Part shown: positions 36,332 to 47,540 of the stretch, one piece after another
Numbering within the stretch: position 1 is the stretch's first letter
Layout of the letters: every line of letters starts with the position of its first letter
Source: Nocardia gamkensis NBRC 108242
GTDB taxonomy: Bacteria > Actinomycetota > Actinomycetes > Mycobacteriales > Mycobacteriaceae
NCBI RefSeq assembly: GCF_001612985.1
Contig: NZ_BDBM01000009.1
Coordinates: 124,001-188,000, forward strand
DNA length: 64,000 nt
Direction of reading: 5' to 3'
Made by a program: the position numbers and the translations under genes
Notes under the pieces: generated by a model
Database searches by the model: none
Told to the model about the DNA's origin: nothing
What the model saw: the letters and a program-made list of their open reading frames with translations, nothing else

Positions 36332-37381
36332 TCAGCTCGGTGTCGGTATCCGGAAATGACTGGGCTCGGCGTCGGACGGCACGGCGCCTGCCGTGGTGAA
36401 CGGTTCGACCAGCGACCGCAGCTCGATCAGGTGCCGGGCGTGCGCGTCGAGCGCCCGATCCTCCTCGGAGACCGGCTCCCACTGCCGCACGGCTCGCGCC
36501 TTTCCGTCGTCGTCGATCGCGACGACCACGGCGAGGCCGTGCGCCGCCAGCGCGGGTTCGTCGGAATGGGTGTCGGTGGAGGTGACGTGCACGCTGACGT
36601 GCATGCTGCGCGGGCCGGTGTGGATCAGTCGCGCGGTGACCTCGACGACATGGCCGATCACGATCGGCCGATAGAAACGGATCCCGCCGAAGTAGGAGGT
36701 GAGGACGCGCTGCCCGGCCCAGTCCGCGCCGCACACGTACGCGGCCTCGTCGATCCACCGCATGGTGCGGCCACCGTGAACCTTGCCGCCCCAGTTGATG
36801 TCCGAAGGCGCGGCGAGGAAACGCAGCGTGGCGCTCGGCGCGGTGCCCGCGGAGGTGTAGCGCTGCGCGGCCATCGCCTCCTCGATGTGCTTGCGCACCG
36901 AGACGCGGGCCCGGGCCTGCCGGTGCCGCTGCGATTCGAGCAGCGTTGTCGGATTCCATTGCGGGACTTCGACGGTGCGCCGATCGTCGTCCACCGCGAC
37001 GAAGATCGTCAGGCATTGCGCCGACTGCACCGGCTTCACCCGGGTGGGATCGGTCGAATAGACCGTGACGAGGATGTGCATGCTGGTGCGGCCGGTGTGG
37101 ACCAGATTGGCATGCAGTTCGACCAGCTCACCGACCGCGATGGGCCGGTCGAGATGGATGTTCCCGACGTAGGCGGTGACGCAGTATCGACCGCTCCACT
37201 GGGCCGCCGCCGCGTAGGCGACCTTGTCGATCCACTCGAGGAGCTTGCCGCCGTCGACCGACCCCACGATGCCCGCGTCGGCGGGTTGAACGAGAAAGCG
37301 GTGGATCGCCTCGGGACGCCGACCGGCCGGGGCCGGATGCGAGACGGTCGCGCGAGGGTCGGTATCGGTCGGGTTGGGCAA
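36332..37381 (-). CDS. Acyl-CoA thioesterase with two hotdog domains
   Basis: A 349-residue protein with tandem hotdog domains. The first has SVDGGKLLEWIDKVAYAAA and the second GGKVHGGRTMRWIDEAAYV, each followed by a DRPI/YRPI strand and a HTG motif. This is the acyl-CoA hydrolase (Acot/YciA) arrangement, which hydrolyses acyl-CoA to free acid and CoA in the cytoplasm. The start codon is TTG with GGTGAG before it. It is followed by the MoxR gene after 21 bp. Confidence 0.9.
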   Translation of the reverse strand: MPNPTDTDPRATVSHPAPAGRRPEAIHRFLVQPADAGIVGSVDGGKLLEWIDKVAYAAAAQWSGRYCVTAYVGNIHLDRPIAVGELVELHANLVHTGRTSMHILVTVYSTDPTRVKPVQSAQCLTIFVAVDDDRRTVEVPQWNPTTLLESQRHRQARARVSVRKHIEEAMAAQRYTSAGTAPSATLRFLAAPSDINWGGKVHGGRTMRWIDEAAYVCGADWAGQRVLTSYFGGIRFYRPIVIGHVVEVTARLIHTGPRSMHVSVHVTSTDTHSDEPALAAHGLAVVVAIDDDGKARAVRQWEPVSEEDRALDAHARHLIELRSLVEPFTTAGAVPSDAEPSHFRIPTPS

Positions 37382-37560
37382 GGCTCACCATCCGTTCGGT
37401 CAGAGAATCTTCGGCTACCTGACCTCGTTGTCCGGGAGAACCTTAGGCCCCGGCATCGGTACGAGCGAGTAACGAATCGCCAGCCATGCGAAACGACCGC
37501 ATCAGCCGACCCGCGAATAGTCTTCGGCGATCGATGAGCAACGCGCACGGCGAAGACGCG

Positions 37561-37593
37561 GGTGGCCCGCTCCGGAATCCGGAGCGGGCCACC
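37561..37593 (-). terminator. ilvC terminator hairpin
   Basis: Perfect 16-bp arms GGTGGCCCGCTCCGGA / TCCGGAGCGGGCCACC, 18 bp beyond the ilvC stop. There is no T tract. Confidence 0.8.
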
Positions 37594-37611
37594 CGTGAAT
37601 CAGGAGATGTG

Positions 37612-38760
<1,149 letters not shown>

Positions 38761-38842
38761 GGCACGCCAACCGTCGATCGCAGAAAGACTAGCGCGTGGC
38801 CGCCGTCGGCCGGTCGGCCCCATCGGTGTGCCGCTCGCTACC

Positions 38843-39346
38843 TCATCGAGTGGCGGTGATGGACTTCGGTCCACGTCCCACCGCGACGACACCGGACTGC
38901 ACGATCTCCCGGATGCCATACGGTTCGAGCATCCGCAGCAGCGCGTCGAGCTTGGACCGGGTTCCGGTCGCCTCGACGGTGAGCGCGTCCGGCGACACGT
39001 CGATGACCTTCGCGCGGAACAGCCCGACCGCCTCGATCACCTGGGTCCGCACACTGGCGTCGGCGCGCACCTTCACCAGGATCAGTTCGCGGGCCACCGA
39101 GCTGTCGGAGTCCTGCTCCACGATCTTGATGACGTTCACCAGCTTGTTGAGCTGCTTGGTGACCTGCTCGAGCGGCAGGTCCTCGACGGTGACGACGATG
39201 GTCATGCGCGAGATCTCGGGCAGTTCGGTGCCGCCGACCGCCAGGGATTCGATATTGAAGCCACGGCGGGAGAACAGCGCCGCGACCCTGGCCAGCACGC
39301 CCGGTTTGTCCTCGACGAGAACGCTGAGGGTATGCGTGGTACTCAT
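38843..39346 (-). CDS. ilvN: Acetolactate synthase regulatory subunit
   Basis: A 167-residue small subunit with an N-terminal ACT domain ([20 protein letters not shown], residues 5-24) and a C-terminal domain ([19 protein letters not shown]). It binds valine and imposes feedback inhibition on IlvB. Its ATG overlaps the ilvB stop as ATGA, so the two subunits are made together. Confidence 0.97.
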   Translation of the reverse strand: MSTTHTLSVLVEDKPGVLARVAALFSRRGFNIESLAVGGTELPEISRMTIVVTVEDLPLEQVTKQLNKLVNVIKIVEQDSDSSVARELILVKVRADASVRTQVIEAVGLFRAKVIDVSPDALTVEATGTRSKLDALLRMLEPYGIREIVQSGVVAVGRGPKSITATR

Positions 39347-41277
39347 CCGTTGTTCACCTTGTTCTGTTCCTGCGACATCGCCGCGTGGATGACCGCCGGC
39401 TCGGCGGCCTGCTCGTCCTCGTCGAACAGCGGGCGGATGCCGCGCGCGGCCATGATCTCGTCGTTGCTGGTGCCCGCCGCGACCATCGGCCACACCTGGG
39501 CGTCCTTGCCGACGATGAAGTCGATCACCACGGGGCGGTCGGTGATGGACTGCGCCTCGCGGATGGCGGCCTCCACGTCCTCCTCGCGCTCCACCCGGAT
39601 GCCGTGGCAGCCGAGGGCTTCGGCGAGCTTCACGAAGTCGGGGATGCGCAGCGAGTGCGTGCCCAGGTCGGTGTTGGAGTAGCGCTCCTGGTAGAAGAGC
39701 GTCTGCCACTGGCGCACCATGCCGAGGTTGCCGTTGTTGATCAGCGCGACCTTGATCGGGACGCCCTCGACGGCGCAGGTGGCCAGCTCCTGGTTGGTCA
39801 TCTGGAAGCAGCCGTCACCGTCGACCGCCCACACCTCTTTGTCCGGCGCGCCCATCTTGGCGCCCATGGCCGCCGGGACGGCGTAGCCCATGGTGCCGAG
39901 GCCACCGGAGTTCAGCCAGGTGCGCGGCTTCTCGTACTTGATGAACTGGGCGGCCCACATCTGATGCTGGCCCACGCCCGCGCAGTAGATCGCGTCGGGT
40001 CCGGCCAGACGGCCGAGCGCCTCGATGACGAACTCCGGCGACAGCGACCCATCGGCGGGCGGGGTCCAGCCCAGCGGGTAGGAGTCGCGCACGCCGTCGA
40101 GGTAGGTCCACCAGTCGGCCAGCGCCAGCGGCAGCGCGTCACCCGCGGCGGGATCCGCCTTCAGCGTCTCGATGAGCTCGACGATCACCTCGCGGCAGTC
40201 GCCCACGATCGGGACGTCGGCGTGCCGGTTCTTGCCGATCTCGGCCGGGTCGATGTCGGCGTGGATGACCTTGGCGCCCGGCGCGAAGGAGTCCAGCTGG
40301 CCGGTGACGCGGTCGTCGAACCGCGCGCCGAGAGTGATCAGCAGGTCCGAGCGCTGCAACGCGGCGACGGCGCCCACGGTGCCGTGCATGCCGGGCATGC
40401 CCATGTTCAGTGTGTGGCTGTCGGGGAACGCGCCGCGCGCCATCAGCGTGGTGACCACGGGGATGCCGGTCAGCTCGGCCAGTTGCAGCAGCTCGGCCGA
40501 GGCGTCGGCCTTGATCACACCGCCGCCGACGTAGAGCACGGGGGCCTTGGCCTCCATGATCATCCGCGCGGCCTCGCGCACCTGCTTGCCGTGCGGCTTG
40601 GTGACCGGACGGTAGCCGGGCAGCCGCATCTCCGGGGGCCAGCTGAAGGTGGTCTGCGCCTGCAACACGTCCTTGGGGATGTCGACGAGCACGGCGCCCG
40701 GGCGGCCGGACGCGGCGAGGTAGAACGCCTCGGCGATGATGCGCGGGATGTCGATGCCGTCGGTGATCAGGAAGTTGTGCTTGGTGATCGGCATGGTGAT
40801 GCCGGAGATGTCGGCTTCCTGGAACGCGTCGGTGCCGATCAGGCTCCGGCCGACCTGGCCGGTGATGGCCACGATCGGGACCGAGTCCATCTGCGCGTCG
40901 GCGATCGGGGTCACCAGGTTGGTGGCGCCGGGGCCGGATGTGGCCATACACACACCGACCTTGCCGGTCGCCTGCGCGTAACCGGTGGCCGCGTGACCGG
41001 CGCCCTGCTCGTGCCGGACCAGGACGTGGCGCACCTTGGTGGAATCGAACAGCGGGTCGTACACCGGGAGAATCGCGCCACCCGGAATGCCGAATACGGT
41101 GTCGACGCCCAGCTCCTCGAGCGACCGGACGACCGACTGCGCGCCGGTGACCCGCTCGGGCGGGACCGGACGGCGGTTGGCCGCGGAGATCGCGTTGGCA
41201 GCGGGCGTGGCCTGCTGATTCGCCGAAGGCACTGGCCTACGGGCGGAAGGCCCGGGCCGTGCGGTAGGTGCGCTCAC
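39343..41277 (-). CDS. ilvB: Acetolactate synthase catalytic subunit
   Basis: A 644-residue ThDP- and FAD-dependent enzyme that makes acetolactate or acetohydroxybutyrate. Motifs are [36 protein letters not shown] with the catalytic Glu, and the ThDP fold [16 protein letters not shown] roughly 45-residue low-complexity N-terminal extension rich in Pro/Ala/Ser precedes the catalytic core, as in other Nocardia and mycobacteria. The start codon is GTG. Expression is probably controlled by the leader region upstream. Confidence 0.97.
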   Translation of the reverse strand: MSAPTARPGPSARRPVPSANQQATPAANAISAANRRPVPPERVTGAQSVVRSLEELGVDTVFGIPGGAILPVYDPLFDSTKVRHVLVRHEQGAGHAATGYAQATGKVGVCMATSGPGATNLVTPIADAQMDSVPIVAITGQVGRSLIGTDAFQEADISGITMPITKHNFLITDGIDIPRIIAEAFYLAASGRPGAVLVDIPKDVLQAQTTFSWPPEMRLPGYRPVTKPHGKQVREAARMIMEAKAPVLYVGGGVIKADASAELLQLAELTGIPVVTTLMARGAFPDSHTLNMGMPGMHGTVGAVAALQRSDLLITLGARFDDRVTGQLDSFAPGAKVIHADIDPAEIGKNRHADVPIVGDCREVIVELIETLKADPAAGDALPLALADWWTYLDGVRDSYPLGWTPPADGSLSPEFVIEALGRLAGPDAIYCAGVGQHQMWAAQFIKYEKPRTWLNSGGLGTMGYAVPAAMGAKMGAPDKEVWAVDGDGCFQMTNQELATCAVEGVPIKVALINNGNLGMVRQWQTLFYQERYSNTDLGTHSLRIPDFVKLAEALGCHGIRVEREEDVEAAIREAQSITDRPVVIDFIVGKDAQVWPMVAAGTSNDEIMAARGIRPLFDEDEQAAEPAVIHAAMSQEQNKVNNG

Positions 41278-41369
41278 CGTCTTCGTTCCTTACTGGTTGT
41301 CGTTCTGACCCCGGATTTTTGTGCCAGCGGTGTCTTGCGCTTCGCCATGCTGGAGGTTAGTCCGAACAC

Positions 41370-41400
41370 AAAAAAGCCCCCGACAGCACAGGGCTGTTCG
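41370..41400 (-). terminator. Attenuator-type terminator of the ilvBN leader
   Basis: On the minus strand AGCCC (41395-41391) and GGGGCT (41380-41375) form a stem followed directly by TTTTT (41374-41370). It lies about 90 bases before the ilvB start and about 50 bases after the leader-peptide stop. The surrounding CGAACA and TGTTCG arms could form a competing pairing. Confidence 0.7.
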
Positions 41401-41451
41401 AGGGTGGCGCGTCGCAACGCGAGCTGACGTATTCGACTCAGTGTGTCAGGC

Positions 41452-41499
41452 TCAACGCTGGACGCGCCGGCCGATTACGAGCAACTCGTTTCGATTCAC
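41452..41499 (-). CDS. ilvB leader peptide
   Basis: A 15-codon ORF, MNRNELLVIGRRVQR (GTG start), with consecutive Leu-Leu-Val-Ile codons. A second in-frame GTG at 41505 adds two codons and would give a leaderless message. Stalling at the branched-chain codons when charged tRNAs are scarce would favour antitermination of ilvBN. This type of attenuation is known for ilvB in actinobacteria. Confidence 0.8.
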   Translation of the reverse strand: MNRNELLVIGRRVQR

Positions 41500-41507
41500 G
41501 CGCACGA

Positions 41508-41536
41508 CGTTAAGCGGGTGTGAACCGAAGAGTCAA
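41508..41536 (-). promoter_or_regulatory. ilvBN promoter
   Basis: TTGACT (41536-41531), a 17-bp spacer and TTAACG (41513-41508) on the minus strand. The start point would fall at or just before the GTG at 41505 of the leader peptide. Confidence 0.75.
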
Positions 41537-41614
41537 ACAGATGACCCCGTGCGTCCCATTATGTGGGACAGTGCGGTTGCTTGTGTCCGTTCACCAGGAT
41601 GCGAGGATGGTGGT

Positions 41615-42187
41615 GTGTCATCACCGCATCAGTCCGTGCCACCTTCTGAATCGTCCCACACGCCCGCGGCGGCAACGGATACGGGTAGCGCCTCCGACGC
41701 CCGTGTGATCCGCATCCCACGGCTGGCCTTCCTGGGCGTGTTCATCCTGCTGATGTGCGTGTTCTTCCCGTTCGTCGGCTGGCCCGCCGGACTGTGGTGG
41801 CTGCTGCTCGTCCCCGTCGCCGTGCTGGCGTGGGTGCTGCGCACGCAGACCAGCGTCTCGGACGCGGGGCTGGACCTGCGGACGCTGTTCGGTTCCCGCC
41901 ACCTCGACTGGGCGCGGGTGAAGGGTGTGCGCATCCCCAAGCGCGGATACGTGCGCGCCGATCTGACCGATGGCACCGAGGTGAAGTTGCCCGCGGTGAG
42001 CTACGACCGGCTGCGCGATCTGGCGGCGTTCTCCGGCGGACGGATTCCGGACCCGTTCGCGGAGCCCGCGACCGAAGGCCCCGCCGAAACGAGCGGGCAC
42101 GACGCGGACCCGAGCGGCGAGGACAGCGCGCCGACCGACGGGGTCGCGAAGTCCGGCGAGGACGCCACCGTCGAAGACACGCGTTAG
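41615..42187 (+). CDS. CFP6-like PH-domain membrane protein
   Basis: A 190-residue protein from a GTG with GAGG upstream. Two transmembrane segments (LAFLGVFILLMCVFFPFV and LWWLLLVPVAVLAWVL) precede a PH-like domain with LDLRTLFGSRHLDWARVKGV and TDGTEVKLPAVSYDRLRDLA. An acidic tail follows. It corresponds to Rv3004 (CFP-6) next to ilvB in M. tuberculosis. Its function is unknown. It is divergent from the ilvB leader promoter. Confidence 0.85.
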   Translation: MSSPHQSVPPSESSHTPAAATDTGSASDARVIRIPRLAFLGVFILLMCVFFPFVGWPAGLWWLLLVPVAVLAWVLRTQTSVSDAGLDLRTLFGSRHLDWARVKGVRIPKRGYVRADLTDGTEVKLPAVSYDRLRDLAAFSGGRIPDPFAEPATEGPAETSGHDADPSGEDSAPTDGVAKSGEDATVEDTR

Positions 42188-42509
42188 AAGTCGGTCGTGT
42201 CCCCGACCGGCTCGAGCGATGCGCGGAACATCCACCGCGGTTAGGTTGTTGCGGCCGAGTGATGGGATGATTTCTCCGGAGCAGTGATCCTCCTTCTCGT
42301 CCCCACCCCTCGACGGTCCGGCACCTCCGGCGACCCGTCGTCGCCTGCGACACCACGCACAGCGACAAACCCCGATCCGGCTGACAGCCATGGCCGCCGC
42401 GCCCGGCGCAACCACCAACCGGTGGGCACGCCCACCGGGAGTAACGTGGTGGACCGCCGAGCAGGCTCTGCCGTCGCACGTCAGCCCCCGCGACCCGAGG
42501 ACCATCCAC
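42188..42509 (+). promoter_or_regulatory. ilvD upstream region with possible leader peptide
   Basis: The 322-bp gap before ilvD. A small hairpin CGGTCG/CGACCG at 42192-42209 may end the preceding gene. From GTG 42284 a frame begins [11 protein letters not shown], a run of Ile-Leu-Leu-Leu-Val codons, with GGAG only two bases before the start. A 9-bp stem CCGGTGGGC/GCCCACCGG lies at 42419-42438. This could be an attenuator like that of ilvB, but the frame runs on past the hairpin and no T tract is seen. Confidence 0.4.
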
Positions 42510-44351
42510 ATGCCACCGCTTCGTTCACGAACCACGACCATCGGCCGCAATGCCGCAGGCGCACGCGCACTCTGGCGCGCCACCGGCATGACCGACACCG
42601 ACTTCGGCAAGCCGATCGTCGCCATCGCGAACTCCTACACCCAGTTCGTGCCCGGTCACGTGCACCTGAAGAACGTCGGCGACATCGTGGCCGACGCGGT
42701 GCGCGCCGCAGGCGGCGTGCCGCGCGAATTCCACACCATCGCCGTCGACGACGGCATCGCCATGGGCCACGGCGGCATGCTCTACTCGCTGCCCTCGCGC
42801 GAGATCATCGCCGACTCCGTCGAGTACATGGTGAACGCGCACACCGCCGACGCGCTGGTCTGCATCTCCAACTGCGACAAGATCACCCCGGGCATGCTCA
42901 ATGCGGCCATGCGGCTGAACATTCCGGCGGTGTTCGTCTCCGGCGGGCCGATGGAGGCGGGCAAGGCGGTGGTCGTCGACGGCGTCGCGCAGGCGCCCAC
43001 CGACCTGATCACGGCGATCTCCGCGAGCGCTAATCAGGCGGTGTCGGAGGAGGGGCTGTCGGAGGTGGAGCGGTCGGCGTGCCCGACCTGCGGCTCGTGC
43101 TCGGGCATGTTCACCGCGAACTCGATGAACTGCCTCACCGAGGCGCTCGGTCTCGCGCTGCCCGGCAACGGCTCCACCCTCGCCACGCATGCCGCGCGCC
43201 GCGCGCTGTTCGAGCGGGCCGGCACCGTTGTGGTCGACATCGCCAACCGCTGGTACCGCGAGGACGACGCGTCCGTGCTGCCGCGCAACGTCGCCAACGC
43301 CAAGGCTTTCCGCAACGCGATGGCGCTGGACGTCGCGATGGGCGGCTCGACCAACACCGTGCTGCACACCCTGGCCGCCGCGCAGGAAGGTGAGATCGAC
43401 TTCGATCTGCACACCATCGAGGAGACCAGCCGCCGGGTGCCCACCCTGTCGAAGGTGTCGCCGAACTCCGACTACCACATGGAGGACGTGCACCGCGCGG
43501 GCGGCATCCCCGCCATCCTCGGCGAATTGCGCCGCGCGGGCCTGCTGGAGACCGACGTCACCACCGTGCACACCGCGAGCTTCGACGAGTGGCTCGACAC
43601 CTGGGACATCCGTTCCGGCAAGGCTTCCCAGGAAGCCGTCGAACTGTTCCACGCCGCGCCGGGCGGGGTGCGCACCACCGAGCCGTTCTCCACCGACAAC
43701 CGCTGGTCGTCGCTGGACACCGATGCCGAGGGTGGCTGCATCCGCGACCTCGAGCACGCTTACACCACCGAAGGCGGCCTCGTCGTGCTGCGCGGCAACA
43801 TCGCGCCCGACGGCGCGGTGCTCAAGACCGCGGGCATCGATGAGGAACTGTTCACCTTCCAGGGGCCCGCGGTGGTGGTGGACTCGCAGGAGGAGGCCGT
43901 GTCGGTCATCCTCGGCAAGAAGATCAAGCCCGGCGACGTGATCGTGGTCCGCTACGAAGGCCCCGCGGGCGGCCCGGGCATGCAGGAGATGCTGCACCCG
44001 ACCGCGTTCCTGAAGGGTTCCGGGCTCGGCAAGCAGTGCGCGCTGATCACCGACGGCCGGTTCTCCGGCGGCACCTCGGGCCTGTCGATCGGGCACATCT
44101 CGCCCGAGGCGGCCAGCGGCGGTGTCATCGGCCTGGTGGAGAACGGCGACCAGATCCGCATCGACGTGGCCACCCGCACGCTCGAGGTCCTCGTCGACGA
44201 CGCCGTCCTCGCCGAGCGCCGCGCGAAGATGGAAGCCTCCGAACGGCCCTGGCAGCCGGTCAACCGCGATCGTCCGGTGACGACCGCGCTGCGCGCCTAC
44301 GCCGCCATGGCCACCTCCGCGGACAAGGGCGCCGTGCGGCACGTGCCGTAA
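42510..44351 (+). CDS. ilvD: Dihydroxy-acid dehydratase
   Basis: A 613-residue iron-sulfur enzyme that forms the 2-keto acids of valine and isoleucine. The start [20 protein letters not shown] aligns with E. coli IlvD. Cluster ligands are in [10 protein letters not shown] and [17 protein letters not shown]. The length and sequence style are those of the longer E. coli-like class; mycobacterial IlvD (Rv0189c) is about 575 residues and lies elsewhere. Its place beside ilvBNC differs from M. tuberculosis. Confidence 0.96.
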   Translation: MPPLRSRTTTIGRNAAGARALWRATGMTDTDFGKPIVAIANSYTQFVPGHVHLKNVGDIVADAVRAAGGVPREFHTIAVDDGIAMGHGGMLYSLPSREIIADSVEYMVNAHTADALVCISNCDKITPGMLNAAMRLNIPAVFVSGGPMEAGKAVVVDGVAQAPTDLITAISASANQAVSEEGLSEVERSACPTCGSCSGMFTANSMNCLTEALGLALPGNGSTLATHAARRALFERAGTVVVDIANRWYREDDASVLPRNVANAKAFRNAMALDVAMGGSTNTVLHTLAAAQEGEIDFDLHTIEETSRRVPTLSKVSPNSDYHMEDVHRAGGIPAILGELRRAGLLETDVTTVHTASFDEWLDTWDIRSGKASQEAVELFHAAPGGVRTTEPFSTDNRWSSLDTDAEGGCIRDLEHAYTTEGGLVVLRGNIAPDGAVLKTAGIDEELFTFQGPAVVVDSQEEAVSVILGKKIKPGDVIVVRYEGPAGGPGMQEMLHPTAFLKGSGLGKQCALITDGRFSGGTSGLSIGHISPEAASGGVIGLVENGDQIRIDVATRTLEVLVDDAVLAERRAKMEASERPWQPVNRDRPVTTALRAYAAMATSADKGAVRHVP

Positions 44352-44380
44352 CTCCCGCGTCTCGCGGCCTACCGAACGCG

Positions 44381-44425
44381 AAGGCCCCCTCGTCCCATTG
44401 CGGGGCGAAGGGGCCTTTGTTCGTG
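44381..44425. terminator. Terminator between ilvD and the DoxX gene
   Basis: Arms AAGGCCCC (44381-44388) and GGGGCCTT (44410-44417) with inner pairing, followed by TGTT. It lies between two convergent genes and can serve both. Confidence 0.75.
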
Positions 44426-44430
44426 CGGAC

Positions 44431-45306
44431 TCAGTCGAAGGGGCCGATGCCGGTGAGCGGGTTGCCACCGTGCAGGTACCAGTAGGCGCCGACCGCGGCC
44501 GCCACGGCGAGGAGGAGGACGACGAAGGACCCTGCGGCGGGGCGAACGGCCCAACCCCGGTTGCGGTCGAAGGACAAGCGGCCCGGACCGGTCAGGATGA
44601 TCGCGGCGGCGGCGCCGGCGAGGATGCTTTCCAACTCCACAGCACCCGGCCCGGCTTTGTACTGGAACCCCGGAGCCATCCCCTGCTTCCAGGCCCACGC
44701 GTCGAGAATCACCGCGAGCACCGCGCCCGCGGCCAGCGGGGTGGCCAGCCCGAGGATCAGCAGCGCGCCGCCGCCCACCTCGCCCGCCGTGACCAGCATG
44801 GCGGACACGCTCGGGTGATCCCAGCCGCCGCGCTCCATCATGTCGCGGGTGCCGTCCAGGCCGGGGCCGTGGAACCAACCGGTGAGCTTCTGCAAACCGT
44901 GGTAGAGGAAGGTGCCGCCGACCACCCAGCGCAACAGCAACAAACCGAGATCGAGTGTGCCGCGCCTGGTCTCGCCGGTGCGCCTGCGCAGGCGGCCGGT
45001 GTCGTTCGGCGGAGTGGGGGCGGGCGGGATACTGGCGTACTCGTAGGTGGACCCCTTGCCCCCGGCGCCTTTGCTCTCGGCGGTGCTCGGCACCTCCGGG
45101 TCGAGCCCGAGTTCGTCATCGGTGCGCGGGACGTCCTTGGACATCCGCGGACGCTGGGCCTCATCCACCCGCGCGAATTGCTCGGTCGGCGAGTCGTACG
45201 GGCTGGTCACCCCTCGACCGGTGGACGACACCGCCGACTGCTCGGCCGTAGCGGCAGTGGCCTCCCCGGCCTTGGATTCCGGCGTGTCTTTCGGCTTGTC
45301 GGTCAC
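44431..45306 (-). CDS. DoxX-family membrane protein
   Basis: A 291-residue protein from a GTG start. The first 115 residues are hydrophilic and charged; the remainder has about four transmembrane segments with the DoxX signature LLLLRWVVGGTFLYHGLQKLTGWF and GLATPLAAGAVLAVI. It corresponds to Rv3005c, which is part of a membrane oxidoreductase complex linked to oxidative stress in mycobacteria. The earlier in-frame codons up to 45819 lie opposite the LppZ-like gene and are not used. Confidence 0.9.
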   Translation of the reverse strand: MTDKPKDTPESKAGEATAATAEQSAVSSTGRGVTSPYDSPTEQFARVDEAQRPRMSKDVPRTDDELGLDPEVPSTAESKGAGGKGSTYEYASIPPAPTPPNDTGRLRRRTGETRRGTLDLGLLLLRWVVGGTFLYHGLQKLTGWFHGPGLDGTRDMMERGGWDHPSVSAMLVTAGEVGGGALLILGLATPLAAGAVLAVILDAWAWKQGMAPGFQYKAGPGAVELESILAGAAAAIILTGPGRLSFDRNRGWAVRPAAGSFVVLLLAVAAAVGAYWYLHGGNPLTGIGPFD

Positions 45307-45424
45307 GGCCAATACCCTATGCCGCACGGTGCCACGGCGGGCAAGTACCGCGCGGCGTGTCAGCGTGCGCGCAACACGCACCCGGAGGGGGCGCGGGCAA
45401 CGGTATTTCCGTAACGTCTGAGCT

Positions 45425-46531
45425 ATGAGTTTGGTTGTCGTGGGCCGCGTCGCGGCGAGCTTGGCGCTCGGCTCCGTCCTGCTGGTCGGGTGCGCCCGGT
45501 TCGACGATTCGGCGTCCAGTCCGTTCACCCCGGAACCGACCCTGCACGGAGCCAACATCGACCCGAAGAAACCGAGCCAGTCGCCCACCTCGACCACCCG
45601 GCCGAGCGGCCCGTGCATCGATCCGGACCCGGCGGTGGTCGCCACCTGCCTGGACACCACCGGCGGCCTGGTCGCGCTCGCCGACGGCGCGCTGGTGGCC
45701 GAGCGCAGGACCGGGCGGATCATGAAGGTGGCTCCGGAGCAGCCGCCGGTCGAGATCGCCAAGCTGGACGTGGACGGCTCCGGCGACGGCGGCCTCAGCG
45801 ACATCGCGCTGTCGCCCACGTACCACGAAGACGGCCTGATGTACGCCTACATCACCACCGGCAGCGACAACCGGGTGGTCCGCATCGCCGAAGGCGGCTC
45901 CCCCAAGGACGTTCTCACCGGCATCCCGAAGGGCGCCACCGGGAATCACGGCGCGATCGACTTCGCCGCGCCCGATCAGATGCTGGTGCTGACCGGCGAC
46001 GCGGGCAACCCCGGCGCGGCGGCCTCGGCGGGCTCGCTCGCGGGCAAACTGCTACGCGTGAAGTCTCCGGTGCCCGGCCGTACGCCCGCGCCGGAAATCG
46101 CCGTCTCGGGCATCGGCACCGCGGGGGACGTGTGCCGGGACAGCAAAGACAGCATCTGGATCACCGACCGCACCCCCGCCGAGGACCGGCTCCAACGGCT
46201 CGGCGACGACGGCGTGGTCACGACCACGTGGACCTGGCCGGACCGGCCCGGCGTCGCGGGCTGCGCCGCGGCGACCGACGGTGTCGCGATCTCGCTGACC
46301 CGCGCAAAGGCCCTCGCCATCGCCGCCGCTGACCCCAACACCCACGCGGTCACCGCGGCGCCGACCCTGATGGCGCAGGACAAGTACGGGCAGCTCGGCG
46401 GCGCGGCGGTCGGCGCCGACGGCACCATCTGGGTGACCACGGTGAACAAGACCGACGGCCAGCCCGGCCCGTTCGACGACCGCGTCGTCCGCATCCCGCC
46501 ACCGCAGGCCGGAGGCGGCGGACCGGACTGA
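45425..46531 (+). CDS. lppZ: LppZ-like beta-propeller lipoprotein
   Basis: A 368-residue lipoprotein with signal and lipobox (LGSVLLVGC, Cys near residue 23). The mature part resembles PQQ-type sugar dehydrogenase propellers: GGLVALADGALVAERRTGRI, GGLSDIALSPTYHEDGLMYA, GNHGAIDFAAPDQMLVLTGD. Catalytic and cofactor residues cannot be confirmed by eye. It matches LppZ (Rv3006) in position and order. Confidence 0.88.
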   Translation: MSLVVVGRVAASLALGSVLLVGCARFDDSASSPFTPEPTLHGANIDPKKPSQSPTSTTRPSGPCIDPDPAVVATCLDTTGGLVALADGALVAERRTGRIMKVAPEQPPVEIAKLDVDGSGDGGLSDIALSPTYHEDGLMYAYITTGSDNRVVRIAEGGSPKDVLTGIPKGATGNHGAIDFAAPDQMLVLTGDAGNPGAAASAGSLAGKLLRVKSPVPGRTPAPEIAVSGIGTAGDVCRDSKDSIWITDRTPAEDRLQRLGDDGVVTTTWTWPDRPGVAGCAAATDGVAISLTRAKALAIAAADPNTHAVTAAPTLMAQDKYGQLGGAAVGADGTIWVTTVNKTDGQPGPFDDRVVRIPPPQAGGGGPD

Positions 46532-46616
46532 GCTGTGTTTGTTCTGCCGCGACTTCGTCGCGGACGCGACGGCCACTCGGACGGCCATCGGACGCAGCCC
46601 GATTCCTCGGCGCTTC

Positions 46617-47501
46617 TCAGGAGTTGTCACGATCTACCGGGATGCCGAGGACAGTGAGGAAGGCGGTGGCCGCTGGTGGGCGGCTGCGGCTCCAGATGAT
46701 GTATTCGACGCGCGCCGGGGCGTCGGAGACCTCGATGGTGACCACGCCCTCGAGTTGCGGCGCGTAGGCCGACGGCAGCATGGCTACGGCGAGGCCGGGG
46801 CGGACGAGACGAGCGATGTAGTCGGCGCTGGTCACTTCGAAGGCGACGTCGCGGTCCAGGCCGGCGGCCGCGAAGGCCTGGTCGGATTGGAGGCGTCCAG
46901 CGGTTCCGGCCGGAAGGTCCACGAAAACCTCGGAGGAGAGTCTGCGCAGATCGACCGTGGGCGCACCGGCGAGGGGATGGTCGGGTGCGACCACGGCGAC
47001 GAGCCGGTCACGGGCGAGTTCGTGGGCGGCGACACCCCGTGGCCGGGCAGTGGTGGGCAATCCGAGAAAAGCCACGTCGAGGGCTCCCTGTGTGACTCGC
47101 TCGACGAGTTCCTCGCTCGCGCCCACTCGCAGGCTGATGCGCACGTGCGGGTATCGCTGCCGGAAATCACGCAGCGCCTCCGGGATGTCGACCGCGGCGA
47201 CGGTGGGGATCAGGCCGACGGCGAGCCTTCCCCGTACCTCGCCGACCGCCGCGGCGACCTCGGCGGCCGCGCGCTCGGCGGCATCCAGGCATTGGCGGGC
47301 GGCCGGGAGAAACGCCGCACCGGCCGCAGTCAATCGCACCCGGCGGCTGGTGCGCTCGAAGAGCCTCGCGCCCAATTCCCGTTCCAAACGCGCGATCTGG
47401 TGACTCAGCGCGGACTGGACGACCAGGCATCGCTCGGCGGCCCGGGTGAAGCTGTTCGTCTCGGCGACGGCGAGCACGTACCGCATCTGCTGAAGCTCCA
47501 T
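46617..47501 (-). CDS. LysR-family regulator
   Basis: A 294-residue LysR protein with a complete helix-turn-helix (MRYVLAVAETNSFTRAAERC and LSHQIARLERELG) and effector domain. It is divergent from an EamA transporter, its likely target. GATCAAT and ATTGATC repeats flank the 39-bp promoter gap and may be contact sites. Confidence 0.93.
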   Translation of the reverse strand: MELQQMRYVLAVAETNSFTRAAERCLVVQSALSHQIARLERELGARLFERTSRRVRLTAAGAAFLPAARQCLDAAERAAAEVAAAVGEVRGRLAVGLIPTVAAVDIPEALRDFRQRYPHVRISLRVGASEELVERVTQGALDVAFLGLPTTARPRGVAAHELARDRLVAVVAPDHPLAGAPTVDLRRLSSEVFVDLPAGTAGRLQSDQAFAAAGLDRDVAFEVTSADYIARLVRPGLAVAMLPSAYAPQLEGVVTIEVSDAPARVEYIIWSRSRPPAATAFLTVLGIPVDRDNS

Positions 47502-47540
47502 GGATCAATCGTGTATCGAGATCGATGAAGTGACAAACAT

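Noticed and set aside
39385-41427. 680-codon plus-strand frame opposite ilvB
   Set aside because: Antisense of a highly conserved enzyme; composition is that of a shadow frame.
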